Below, piece after piece: positions 45,157-53,796 of a stretch of DNA of 64,000 bases. The position numbers and the translations under genes are program-made. The stretch lies in NCBI RefSeq assembly GCF_001908375.1, contig NZ_CP017241.1, positions 3,799,501 to 3,863,500 on the forward strand, in the 5' to 3' direction. Origin of the DNA: Rhizobium etli 8C-3. Lineage in GTDB: Bacteria > Pseudomonadota > Alphaproteobacteria > Rhizobiales > Rhizobiaceae. Every line of letters begins with the position of its first letter. Within the stretch, counting starts at the first letter, position 1. The notes below the pieces were generated by a model, which saw nothing but the letters and a program-made list of their open reading frames with translations, was not told the DNA's origin and made no database searches.

Positions 45157-45686
45157 ATGCGTACAAAGATGACTATCCTTGCAATTGCTTACGTCGCAAT
45201 CAGTGGCCTGTTGCTTGCAGTCGCTCATCAGTCGTCCGGCCCAGTCACAACAGAAAAGACCGACCGCTGGCGGTGCCGACAACGGCGCGGTATTCCTTAG
45301 CGAGCGCTTTGCCGGCTGAGCTGCATTCAACCAACCAGTATCCGGTTTCGAACCGAAGCTACGCCCTGAACGCCACGGGCCACGGCCGTCGCGCGTTCGA
45401 TTTCATCGGCAGTACCAACCGTGCCGGTAAGTACGACGTCGTCGCCATCGGCGGTGACCTCGACGTCCGAAGCGTCAATGCCGCCAGCTGTCGCAAGCGC
45501 GCCAGCCACTGCCCTTTCAAGCGATGCATGATCCATCGATACTGCTTCGATTTCAGGCTGCCTCCCGTGGAATGTAGCCTTCTTGAATACCATGATCGTT
45601 CCTCCTGTTGGATTGCGGAGAAACGCAAAGGCATCCGGCTTTGTTGCAACCTCGATCTTGGGATCGCCTACCAGCTTACCCGGTAG
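45157..45686 (+). CDS. Small orphan frame with signal-like N-terminus behind an EcfG promoter
   Basis: The ATG at 45157 has GGGAG about 9 bases upstream and an EcfG promoter before it. The start codes for a hydrophobic, signal-like segment (MRTKMTILAIAYVAISG, then LLLAVAHQ) and continues without a stop to 45686. The rest is antisense to the BON protein gene (45327-45593) and has no recognisable domain. It may be a true small gene with a damaged or shorter end, or only the promoter and leader may be real. Coding status uncertain. Confidence 0.35.
45327..45593 (-). CDS. BON domain protein
   Basis: 88 residues. AGGAGG sits seven bases before the ATG. The second half is a clean BON domain: LERAVAGALATAGGIDASDVEVTADGDDVVLTGTVGTADEIERATAVARGVQGVASVRNRI. 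BON domains bind membranes or lipids and occur in stress-induced proteins of the envelope. No signal peptide is visible, so localisation is open. It is convergent-overlapping with the frame from 45157. Confidence 0.85.
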   Translation of the reverse strand: MVFKKATFHGRQPEIEAVSMDHASLERAVAGALATAGGIDASDVEVTADGDDVVLTGTVGTADEIERATAVARGVQGVASVRNRILVG

Positions 45687-46315
45687 TTGACATTGACGCT
45701 GGCTGAACGTCCCGGCGAAAGCGGATCAGTGACCGAAGCATTGAGATTGAGGTTCGGAAGAACAGCCTGGCTGACGCCGACCGAAGTCGAAAAGTCCTTG
45801 CCGAAATCGGTCAAGCTGCTTCCTGCCGAAATTGACGTTCCCGTCCAGGGATAGATCAGTTTCAGCGCCTGGGTTGCCGTCACCGACGTCTGACGTGTTT
45901 CGACGGGAGCGTAGCCGAGGCTGACAGCGCGGCTTGTCTGCAGATCGAGCGAGTCAGAGAGAATAAAACTGCGCGAGCGGCTCAGCATGAGCGAACCACT
46001 GCCGCGCAACGTATCGATCCGGAGGCTTGCATCCTCTTGCGCCCTGCCTGCCGGCGTGACGCGCGCCTTTGTGATTTTTCCCCAAAAGGTCGCCTGTCCG
46101 GAGCCGGGCTGGATGGCTTCGCCATCGGTCGATGCGAGCGCCAGGTCGGCGCCGGCGCTCGTTTCCCATTCGAATGGAAGGCGAAAGCCCATCGTCGCCT
46201 TGTAGGACTGCTCGGAAACCCGCACCGGCGCCCAGATCAGGAGATTGTCCGCCTTGGCGGGAAGTGGCCCCAGAAGGCATGCCCCCGACAATAGTATTTT
46301 CTTCAACGTCGTCAT
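45668..46315 (-). CDS. Exported beta-barrel-like protein of unknown function
   Basis: 215 residues. A signal peptide (MTTLKKILLSGACLLGPLPAKA) is followed by alternating hydrophobic/polar strands, for example SLRIDTLRGSGSLMLSRSRSF and TSVGVSQAVLPNLNLNASVTD, and the chain ends VNVNYRVSW. A terminal aromatic residue after alternating strands is the outer-membrane beta-barrel signature. I do not recognise a family. The start at 46315 was chosen by the signal peptide. It stands alone between the BON gene and dxr. Confidence 0.6.
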   Translation of the reverse strand: MTTLKKILLSGACLLGPLPAKADNLLIWAPVRVSEQSYKATMGFRLPFEWETSAGADLALASTDGEAIQPGSGQATFWGKITKARVTPAGRAQEDASLRIDTLRGSGSLMLSRSRSFILSDSLDLQTSRAVSLGYAPVETRQTSVTATQALKLIYPWTGTSISAGSSLTDFGKDFSTSVGVSQAVLPNLNLNASVTDPLSPGRSASVNVNYRVSW

Positions 46316-46596
46316 CAAATCCAATCGCACTCAGCACGCGAGGCGCAAATACCCGCTGATGCGCTTTCGCGCATCCCTTCAACTCCTCCCGATGTATGAA
46401 CTGGCCCGGCATCTGATGCCGTTTGCCATGCGGCGCAGCATCAATCGTAGGCGACCGCAGACCAACCGCGGAGCTAAATCCCGCAGAACCGTTACAAAAT
46501 TACATCCGAAGCTGATCGTGTAAACCCCTCAACGGCAGAAAAGTGCTGCACTGCACACTTGCCGCCCATTTCAAAGCCTTGTAGAGCCAGAGGCTA

Positions 46597-47817
46597 ATGG
46601 CAAATTTTCGGCAAAAAACCCGCATGACGACCGGCACAAACGCGCCGCGGCGCCTCAGCATCTTTGGTTCAACGGGCTCGATCGGACAAAATACGCTCGA
46701 TGTCATCCAGCAGCTGGGCGGCCGTGAGAGCTATGAAATTTCCGTGGTGACCGGAAATGAGAATGTTGAGCTCCTTGCGCAGCAGGCAAGGTCGACCGGC
46801 GCGCGGCTAGCAGTCACGGCAAACGACAGCAAATACAGATTGCTGAAGGCCGAGCTCTCGGGCAGCGGCATTGCGGTCGCGGCCGGCGCTCAAGGACTGG
46901 CGGAAGCCGCCGACATCGAAGCGGACTGGGTCATGGCCGCCATCGTCGGCACGGCGGGGCTGGCGCCGACACTGGCGGCAGCGGGCAAGGGTGCGGTGAT
47001 CGCGCTGGCAAACAAGGAGTGCCTTGTTTCAGCAGGCGATCTCTTCGTCGAAGCAGTACTCAACGGCGGCGGGCTGTTGATCCCGGTCGATAGCGAGCAC
47101 AGTGCCATTTTCCAGTCGCTTGACGAAAATCAGCGGCACGCCGTCGAACGGATCATCCTGACAGCATCGGGCGGGCCTTTCCGCACATGGTCGCGCGCCG
47201 AGATGGCGAATGTGACTGCGGCAACCGCACGCGCCCATCCGAACTGGTCGATGGGGTTGAAAATCTCCATCGGCAGCGCCTCGATGTTCAACAAGGCCTT
47301 GGAGATGATCGAGGCTAAGCACCTTTTCAGCGTCTGCCCGGACCAGATCGAGGTGGTCGTGCATCCGCAATCCATCGTCCATTCGATGGTCGGTTATACC
47401 GATGGATCCATCATCGCCCAACTCGGCAGCCCGGATATGCGAACGGCGATCGGTTATGCGTTGGAGTATCCGCACCGGCCGAAGCTGAATGTCGAGCGCC
47501 TGGATTTCGCAAAGCTTTCCCGTCTGGACTTCGAAGCGCCGGACGAACGTCGTTTCCCCGCTCTCAGGCTCGCGCGCACGGCATTGGAGCGAGGCGGCTT
47601 GCAAGGGGCAATCATGAACGCTGCTGAGGAAGTAGCCTTTCATGCCTTCGTCGACGAAAGGATCGGCTTCCTGCAAATGGCCGATATTGTCGAAGCCGTT
47701 ATGGACAGGATGGCCGGCACGGGCGGCGCGCACTCGATGGATGACGTCTTTGCGGCCGACGCCGAAGCTCGCAGACTTGCAGCCGAACTGGTTGCAGTCA
47801 ACGAAAAGGCCGCCTGA
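46597..47817 (+). CDS. dxr: 1-deoxy-D-xylulose 5-phosphate reductoisomerase
   Basis: 406 residues. It makes 2-C-methyl-D-erythritol 4-phosphate, the committed step of the MEP isoprenoid pathway. Signatures are FGSTGSIGQNTLDVI (NADPH), ALANKECLVSAGDLF, VDSEHSAIFQ (metal ligands), TASGGPF and HPQSIVHSMV. It converges on hemA with 147 bp between stops. Rhizobia usually keep dxr next to hemA, so this is its normal place. Confidence 0.95.
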   Translation: MANFRQKTRMTTGTNAPRRLSIFGSTGSIGQNTLDVIQQLGGRESYEISVVTGNENVELLAQQARSTGARLAVTANDSKYRLLKAELSGSGIAVAAGAQGLAEAADIEADWVMAAIVGTAGLAPTLAAAGKGAVIALANKECLVSAGDLFVEAVLNGGGLLIPVDSEHSAIFQSLDENQRHAVERIILTASGGPFRTWSRAEMANVTAATARAHPNWSMGLKISIGSASMFNKALEMIEAKHLFSVCPDQIEVVVHPQSIVHSMVGYTDGSIIAQLGSPDMRTAIGYALEYPHRPKLNVERLDFAKLSRLDFEAPDERRFPALRLARTALERGGLQGAIMNAAEEVAFHAFVDERIGFLQMADIVEAVMDRMAGTGGAHSMDDVFAADAEARRLAAELVAVNEKAA

Positions 47818-47843
47818 GGGCGGACCGGTCCTTCTTTCCGCCC
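47818..47843 (+). terminator. Stem-loop after dxr
   Basis: GGGCGGA (47818-47824) and TCCGCCC (47837-47843) form a perfect 7-bp stem starting directly after the dxr stop. No T run follows, so termination efficiency is uncertain. Confidence 0.5.
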
Positions 47844-47964
47844 GGTGTAGCGGTGCAACCGCAACGTCGAGACAAGCCACTGGTCCCGATGGTCTGGTGA
47901 CGAATCCGAAGCAGGGAACAAGTCTCGAGTGCTGGCTCGTCTTATTCGGTGAAGCCGATCGCCC

Positions 47965-49179
47965 TTATGCGACCTGCCTTGCGAGCGCGCATCGTGACCA
48001 GAGGGAATGGAGTGCTGCGACCAGTTGTTCGATGTCGGCATCGGAATGCAGCGGCGTCGGGGTGATGCGCAGCCGTTCGGTCTTCTTCGGCACCGTTGGA
48101 TAATTGATCGGCTGGACATAGACGCCGAAATTGTCGAGCAGCAGATCCGAGATCCACTTGCACTTTGCCGCATCGCCGACCACGACCGGCACGATGTGGC
48201 TCGGGTTCGGCATATGCGGGATGCCGCGCTGGTCGAGCAGTAATCTCAGCTTGCGCACCCGGTCCTGATGGCGGGCGCGCTCGAACTGGCTGACCTTCAG
48301 GTGCTGGATCGAGGCCACCGCCCCGGCAGCAAGTGCTGGCGGCAGCGCCGTCGTGAAGATGAAGCCGGAGGCAAACGAGCGGATGAAATCGCAAAGCGCG
48401 CTCGAGGCGGCGATATAGCCGCCCATGACGCCGAAGGCCTTGCCGAGCGTGCCTTCGATGACGGTCAGCCGGTCCATCAGCCCCTCGCGCTCGGCAATGC
48501 CGCCGCCGCGCGGACCATACATGCCGACGGCATGCACCTCGTCGAGATAGGTCATCGCGCCATACTTGTCGGCGAGATCGCAGATCTCCCTGATCGGTGC
48601 GATATCGCCATCCATCGAATAGACGCTCTCGAAGGCGATCAGCTTCGGCGCCTTCGGATCGGCGGCCGCGAGCTTGGCTTGGAGATCGGCCACGTCATTG
48701 TGCTTCCAGATCACCTTGCTGCATTTTGCGTGGCGAATGCCTTCGATCATCGAGGCATGGTTCAGCGCGTCGGAAAAGATGATCAGCCCGGGGATCCTGG
48801 CGCCGAGCGTGCCGAGCGATGCCCAGTTGGAGACATAGCCGGAGGTGAAGATCAGCGCGGCTTCCTTGCCGTGCAGATCGGCAAGCTCGCGCTCGAGCAG
48901 CACGTGGTGGTGATTGGTGCCAGAGATATTCCGGGTGCCTCCCGCACCCGCGCCACAGTGGTCGATGGCCTTCTTCATCGCCTCGACCACCTTCGGGTTC
49001 TGGCCCATGCCGAGATAGTCGTTGGAACACCAGACGGTGACGTCCTTCTGACCGTCTGCCGTATGGCGCGTGGCGCGCGGAAAGCTGCCGCGATGACGCT
49101 CGAGATCGGCGAAAACCCGATAGCGGCCTTCCTTGTGAAGCCCGTCCAGCTCGCTCCTAAAAAATCCTTCGAAATCCAT
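47965..49179 (-). CDS. hemA: 5-aminolevulinate synthase
   Basis: 404 residues, the length of alphaproteobacterial ALAS. It condenses glycine and succinyl-CoA, the first step of heme and cobalamin synthesis in this group. Visible are [52 protein letters not shown] and the PLP-lysine in [16 protein letters not shown]. The start at 49179 (MDFEGFF) follows GGAG seven bases upstream; the frame is open further upstream. Confidence 0.96.
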   Translation of the reverse strand: MDFEGFFRSELDGLHKEGRYRVFADLERHRGSFPRATRHTADGQKDVTVWCSNDYLGMGQNPKVVEAMKKAIDHCGAGAGGTRNISGTNHHHVLLERELADLHGKEAALIFTSGYVSNWASLGTLGARIPGLIIFSDALNHASMIEGIRHAKCSKVIWKHNDVADLQAKLAAADPKAPKLIAFESVYSMDGDIAPIREICDLADKYGAMTYLDEVHAVGMYGPRGGGIAEREGLMDRLTVIEGTLGKAFGVMGGYIAASSALCDFIRSFASGFIFTTALPPALAAGAVASIQHLKVSQFERARHQDRVRKLRLLLDQRGIPHMPNPSHIVPVVVGDAAKCKWISDLLLDNFGVYVQPINYPTVPKKTERLRITPTPLHSDADIEQLVAALHSLWSRCALARQVA

Positions 49180-49343
49180 CCATGTGCTCCAGTATCGCGC
49201 GACGGTTTTGCTGAGCGGACGATCGCGCGTCAACCCTTACATCACGCTTTAGCATCAACTGCGGCAAATGGCCCATATTTTTGAATGATTCCAGACAAAA
49301 ATTCCGCCACCCTCGCTGATCCGGGCGCGTTCCTGCACAGTTG

Positions 49344-49367
49344 ATGGAGCCGGCGAGCCGGCTCCAT
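49344..49367 (-). terminator. Stem-loop at the end of the coxSLM operon
   Basis: ATGGAGCCGG (49344-49353) and CCGGCTCCAT (49358-49367) form a perfect 10-bp stem with a four-base loop, 8 bp after the coxM stop. There is no T run, but position and strength suggest it ends the operon. Confidence 0.55.
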
Positions 49368-49375
49368 TCGATATG

Positions 49376-50173
49376 CTAGCCCGCTCTCGCAATGGCGCGC
49401 TTTGCCATCACCTTCACCAGATTTGCGCGATATTCCGCGCTGGCATGCAGGTCCGACATCAACCCCGCCGGATCGACATTGACACTGGTGATCGAAGCCG
49501 GCGACCAGTTGGCGCCCAGCGCCTGCTCCATCGCAGATTGGCGAAAGACACCGCTGGAGCCCGCACCGGTTACGGCGACGCGCACGCCGCCTTGTCCCTT
49601 GGCAACGAAGACGCCGGTCATGGCATAGCGGGAAGCCGGATTCGCAAACTTGGCGTAGCCGGCCTTCTCCGGCGCCTCGAAGCTGATCGCTACGATCAGC
49701 TCACCCTCCTCAAGCGCCGTTTCGAAAAGGCCGGTGAAGAAATCGCCGGCTGCGATTTCGCGTTTATTCGTGACGATACTGGCATTCAGGGCAAGGATCG
49801 CAGCCGGATAATCGGCAGCAGGATCGTTGTTGGCGATTGAGCCGCCGATGGTGCCCATATTCCGCACATGCGGATCGCCGATCCGTCCCGCGAGTTCGCA
49901 CAACGCGGGGCAAATTGCGCCGATTGCGGCAGAAGACGCCACTTCCGCATGTGTCACTGCCGCACCGATCCGCACCTTGCGGCCTTCGACCTGGATACCC
50001 TTCATCGACTCAATGTGGCGTATATCCACCAGGTCGCTTGGCGCGGCAAGCCGTTGCTTCATCGTTGCGATCAAAGTCATGCCCCCGGAGACATATTTGC
50101 CCTCTGGTGCGCCGGTGATCATGCTCACGGCCTCATCGACTGTCGAGGCCCGGTGATAGTTCGTCTGATACAT
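49376..50173 (-). CDS. coxM: CoxM-like FAD subunit of a xanthine-oxidase-family enzyme
   Basis: 265 residues. The FAD-binding sites VSGGMTLIATMKQRLAAPSDLVDI and NMGTIGGSIANNDPAADYPAAILAL (AGG(x)T-type and TIGGS motifs) are clear, and a C-terminal CO-dehydrogenase flavoprotein domain follows. It passes electrons from the Fe-S subunit to the acceptor. It is the last gene of coxS-coxL-coxM, 12 bp after coxL. Gene symbols are given by homology only; CO oxidation is not shown (see the coxL entry). Confidence 0.9.
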   Translation of the reverse strand: MYQTNYHRASTVDEAVSMITGAPEGKYVSGGMTLIATMKQRLAAPSDLVDIRHIESMKGIQVEGRKVRIGAAVTHAEVASSAAIGAICPALCELAGRIGDPHVRNMGTIGGSIANNDPAADYPAAILALNASIVTNKREIAAGDFFTGLFETALEEGELIVAISFEAPEKAGYAKFANPASRYAMTGVFVAKGQGGVRVAVTGAGSSGVFRQSAMEQALGANWSPASITSVNVDPAGLMSDLHASAEYRANLVKVMAKRAIARAG

Positions 50174-50185
50174 GGCCGTTCCTCC

Positions 50186-52531
50186 TCAGTGGGTTGGTTG
50201 TGCAGCCATCCACACCTTCTGCGGCGTAGCTGGCATAGTCAGCATGTTGTTGCCGATCGCATCGGTGATCGCATTCATCAGCGCTGGCGGCGAGCCGATC
50301 GCGCCCGCCTCGCCGCAGCCCTTGACGCCCAGCGGGTTGCTCGGACATGGGGTGTTTTGATGCGACAGATCGAAGGATGGCAGGTCGTCGGCACGCGGCA
50401 TGGCGTAATCCATGTAGCTCGCGGTCAAAAGCTGGCCGCTCTCGTCGTAATGAACACCTTCAAGCAGCGCCTGGCCGATGCCTTGCGCCAGGCCTCCATG
50501 GACTTGGCCTTCGACAATCATCGGGTTGATGATATTGCCGAAGTCGTCGGCAGCGACGAACTGCACAATTTTCGTCGTCCCCGTTTCGGGATCGACTTCG
50601 ACCTCGCAGATGTAGCAGCCTGCCGGGAACGTGAAGTTCGATGGATCATAGAAGGCCGTCTCCTTCAGCCCCGGCTCCATCCCGGAAGGCAGATTGTGGG
50701 CGGTGTAGGCGGCAAGCGCGACCTGGAACCATGGCAGCGTCTTGTCCGTGCCCGCCACCTTCAACTCGCCATTTTCGATCACGATATCGCTCTCATCCGC
50801 CTCCATGAGATGCGCGGCAATCTTTTTCGCCTTGGCCTCGACCTTGTCGAGCGCCTTGGCGACCGCCGACATGCCAACGGCACCGGAGCGCGAACCATAG
50901 GTGCCCATGCCCATCTGCACCTTGTCGGTATCACCGTGAACGATGGATATGCTATCGATCGGCACGCCGAGCCGGCCCGCGACGAGCTGTGCGAACGTCG
51001 TTTCATGTCCCTGCCCGTGGCTGTGCGATCCGGTCAAGACCTCCACGGTACCGACGGCATTGACCCGCACCTCGGCGGATTCCCAAAGGCCAACACCGGC
51101 GCCGAGCGAGCCGACCGCCTGCGATGGAGCAAGCCCGCATGCCTCTATATAGCAACTCATGCCGATGCCGCGCTTCATGCCACGGAGGCTAGCCTCCTCC
51201 TTGCGCTGAGCAAAGCCGTCCCAATCGGCCGCCTGCATCGCCGCGTTGAGCGAAGCTTCGTAATCGCCTGCGTCATAGGTCAAAATGACCGGCGTCTGGT
51301 GGGGGAACGAGCGGATGAAATTCTTCCGCCTGAGTTCAGCAGGCGAAACGCCGAGCTCGCGCGCCGCCATATCCATTGTCCTCTCGAGGAGATAGGTCGC
51401 CTCTGGCCGCCCCGCGCCGCGATAGGCGTCGACGGGCGCGGTGTTGGTATAGACGGTACGCACATTGGCGTGGATTGCCGGGATGTCATACTGGCCGGAA
51501 AGCAGCGTCGCGTAGAGGTAGGTCGGCACGCAGGACGAGAACAGCGACATGTAGGCGCCGAGATTGGCGATCGTATCGACCTTCAGTGCCGTGATGCGAT
51601 TGTCTGCATCGAAAGCCATCGTGACCTTGGAGACATGATCGCGGCCGTGCGCATCCGTGAGAAAGGCCTCGGTGCGGTCTGCAGTCCATTTTACCGGCAC
51701 GCCGGTCTTCTTGGATGCCCAGAGACAGACGATCTCCTCCGGATAGATGTAGATCTTGGAGCCGAAGCCGCCGCCGACATCCGGTGCAATGACCCGCAGC
51801 TTGTTTTCCGGCGCCACGTTGTAAAAAGCGCTCATGACCAGCCGCGCCAGATGCGGATTCTGGCTGGTGGTGTAGCAGGTGTAATGGTCGTCGCCTGCAT
51901 CGTAGATGCCGAGCGTGGCGCGCGGCTCCATCGCATTGGGAGAGAGGCGATTATTGACGATATCGACCTCAATCACGTGTGCTGCTTGCGCAATCGCCTG
52001 GTCGGCAGCGGCGGCGTCGCCGATCTCCCAGTCGAAGATCAGGTTATTGACAGCTTCCGGATGAATTTGCGGCGCGCCAGGTTTCAGTGCATCGACCGCC
52101 TCGATCACAGCCGGCAGTTCCTCGTAGTCGACAACGACCGATTCTGCCGCGTCGCGCGCTTCGTCAAGCGAGTCCGCTATGACGATCGCAACAGCATCGC
52201 CCACATAGCGAACCGTCTCCACCGCCAACGGGCGCCAGGCGCCCATTTTCATCGCAGAACCGTCCTTCGAATGGATCATCCATCCGCAGATGAGGTTGCC
52301 GATGCCGTCTTCGCGCAATTGCTTGCCGTTTAGCACGTCGACGACGCCAGGCATGGCTTTCGCAGCGGAAATATCGACGTTCCTGATCTTGGCATGCGCA
52401 TGCGGGCTGCGAACGAAATAGCCATATTTCATTCCTGGCACGACCATATCGTCGGTATAGCGGCCCTTGCCGGTCAGGAACCGCTTGTCTTCCTTGCGCG
52501 CGACCCGTGCGCCAATTCCTTCGACACCCAT
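50186..52531 (-). CDS. coxL: CoxL-like molybdopterin subunit, form II
   Basis: 781 residues, the molybdenum-cofactor subunit. The active-site loop is AYRGAGR at residues 369-375; this is the form II signature, whereas the form I carboxydotrophic enzymes have AYxCSFR. Other conserved stretches include VGDAVAIVIADS, QNPHLARLVMSA, GGGFGSK, and QGHETTFAQLVA and KGCGEAGAIGSPPALMNAITDAI. Form II enzymes have been proposed to oxidise CO weakly or to act on other substrates, so the true reaction is open. Middle gene of the operon. Confidence 0.92.
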   Translation of the reverse strand: MGVEGIGARVARKEDKRFLTGKGRYTDDMVVPGMKYGYFVRSPHAHAKIRNVDISAAKAMPGVVDVLNGKQLREDGIGNLICGWMIHSKDGSAMKMGAWRPLAVETVRYVGDAVAIVIADSLDEARDAAESVVVDYEELPAVIEAVDALKPGAPQIHPEAVNNLIFDWEIGDAAAADQAIAQAAHVIEVDIVNNRLSPNAMEPRATLGIYDAGDDHYTCYTTSQNPHLARLVMSAFYNVAPENKLRVIAPDVGGGFGSKIYIYPEEIVCLWASKKTGVPVKWTADRTEAFLTDAHGRDHVSKVTMAFDADNRITALKVDTIANLGAYMSLFSSCVPTYLYATLLSGQYDIPAIHANVRTVYTNTAPVDAYRGAGRPEATYLLERTMDMAARELGVSPAELRRKNFIRSFPHQTPVILTYDAGDYEASLNAAMQAADWDGFAQRKEEASLRGMKRGIGMSCYIEACGLAPSQAVGSLGAGVGLWESAEVRVNAVGTVEVLTGSHSHGQGHETTFAQLVAGRLGVPIDSISIVHGDTDKVQMGMGTYGSRSGAVGMSAVAKALDKVEAKAKKIAAHLMEADESDIVIENGELKVAGTDKTLPWFQVALAAYTAHNLPSGMEPGLKETAFYDPSNFTFPAGCYICEVEVDPETGTTKIVQFVAADDFGNIINPMIVEGQVHGGLAQGIGQALLEGVHYDESGQLLTASYMDYAMPRADDLPSFDLSHQNTPCPSNPLGVKGCGEAGAIGSPPALMNAITDAIGNNMLTMPATPQKVWMAAQPTH

Positions 52532-52611
52532 GATGTCCTCCCGATGGGGTTCTGGCCCGGCACTCCGCCAAAGAATATCGTGTTCGGCAGTCGGCCAGGC
52601 AATTGCGGAAA

Positions 52612-53103
52612 TTACTCGGCAGCCTGCTTAGCGCCGCCGTGCATCTCCGCATTGGCGGAAAGAACGGCCTTGACGATGTTGTGATAACCGGTGCAGCGAC
52701 AGATGTTGCCTTCGAGCTCCTGGCGAACCGTCTGTTCGTCCAGTTGCCCGCCATGACGATCGATCATGTCGACCGCGGTCATCACCATGCCGGGCGTGCA
52801 GAATCCGCACTGGAGCCCGTGATGTTCCTTGAAGGCGGCCTGAACCGGATGGAGCCCACCATCTGCGGCCAGGCCTTCGATCGTCGTGACCGACGAGCCC
52901 GATGCCTGAACGGCGAGGATCGAGCAGCTCTTGACCGACTTGCCGTCCATGTGCACGACGCAGGTGCCGCACTGCGTCGTATCGCAGCCGACATGCGTTC
53001 CCGTCAGGCCGAGTTTTTCACGAATGAATTGGACAAGAAGCGTGCGCTCTTCACAGTCGCCGCTCACCGCCCGGCCGTTCACCGTCAGTTTCACCTTCAC
53101 CAT
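52612..53103 (-). CDS. coxS: CoxS-like 2Fe-2S subunit
   Basis: 163 residues. It carries two 2Fe-2S clusters: plant-type C40, C45, C48, C60 and the C-terminal helical one C99, C102, C135, C137. The motifs [18 protein letters not shown] and CRCTGY match the xanthine oxidase family. First gene of coxSLM, 80 bp before coxL. Confidence 0.94.
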   Translation of the reverse strand: MVKVKLTVNGRAVSGDCEERTLLVQFIREKLGLTGTHVGCDTTQCGTCVVHMDGKSVKSCSILAVQASGSSVTTIEGLAADGGLHPVQAAFKEHHGLQCGFCTPGMVMTAVDMIDRHGGQLDEQTVRQELEGNICRCTGYHNIVKAVLSANAEMHGGAKQAAE

Positions 53104-53373
53104 GATTTTCTCCTCGTGCCTCCTCCAGGCACAGGAACATCATTTGACTTTTTCGGTTAGGGATCAACCGCTACTTTGGGGAGTTCTGCCAAATTTGCTC
53201 TACGGACGACTGCATGACTCCGCATGACGTCTGAATCGGATTGAAAACAGCCGTGGACACAAAAATTTCAGGTTCAAACTGGACGCCATCCTGTTGCGAC
53301 ATAGTTCTAATTGTCAAAAGACACCGTGAAGGGACAGCGGCTGCCAAGCGGGCAGTCAACCTTGGAGAGAAAA

Positions 53374-53640
53374 ATGAAGAAAGCAATCGCATTTGCTCTG
53401 ATCGGCCTCTCGATCGCGAGCTGCACGCCTACTGAGCAGGGTGCCGGGATCGGTGCGGCATCAGGCGCGGTCATCGGCGGGGTCGCCACAGGCAATGTTC
53501 GCGGAGCCGCAGTCGGCGCTGCGATCGGCGGCGTCACGGGTGCCGTCATCGGCAGAGTCTCCGAACAGCCCGGCCAATGCTACTATCGCGACCGCTATGG
53601 TCGCCGCTACATCGACGATTGCCCCGGCGATTATCGCTGA
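53374..53640 (+). CDS. Small glycine-zipper lipoprotein
   Basis: 88 residues. The lipobox is LSIASC, so it is a lipoprotein. The middle contains glycine-zipper repeats (GAGIGAASGAVIGGVATG, then GAAVGAAIGG) as in YMGG/Rcc01693-type proteins, and the end has CYYRDRYGRRYIDDCPGDYR with two cysteines that could form a disulfide. The start at 53374 has GGAGAG upstream; an upstream in-frame ATG is weaker. It is divergent from coxS, and an intrinsic terminator follows. Confidence 0.8.
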   Translation: MKKAIAFALIGLSIASCTPTEQGAGIGAASGAVIGGVATGNVRGAAVGAAIGGVTGAVIGRVSEQPGQCYYRDRYGRRYIDDCPGDYR

Positions 53641-53661
53641 GACACAGTTGTGCAAGGTCCG

Positions 53662-53688
53662 AAAATCCCGGCTGCAACCGGGATTTTT
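53662..53688 (+). terminator. Intrinsic terminator after the lipoprotein gene
   Basis: AAAATCCCGG (53662-53671) and CCGGGATTTT (53678-53687) make a perfect 10-bp stem with loop CTGCAA, followed by T. It isolates the lipoprotein gene from tamA. Confidence 0.85.
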
Positions 53689-53796
53689 CATCTTTCGTAC
53701 TAAATTAGCTCGAAAAGAGCTTAAATCGGTACACCTCGTGCATTTTTGCCGCTAAGCTGTTAATGGCTGGGCAACGCATGTAATTAAAAGCGGCTG

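Noticed and set aside
49868-52333. An 821-codon frame on the plus strand across coxL and coxM
   Set aside because: It is antisense to the molybdopterin and FAD subunits, a known artefact of high-GC coding DNA; no domain or ribosome binding site is seen.
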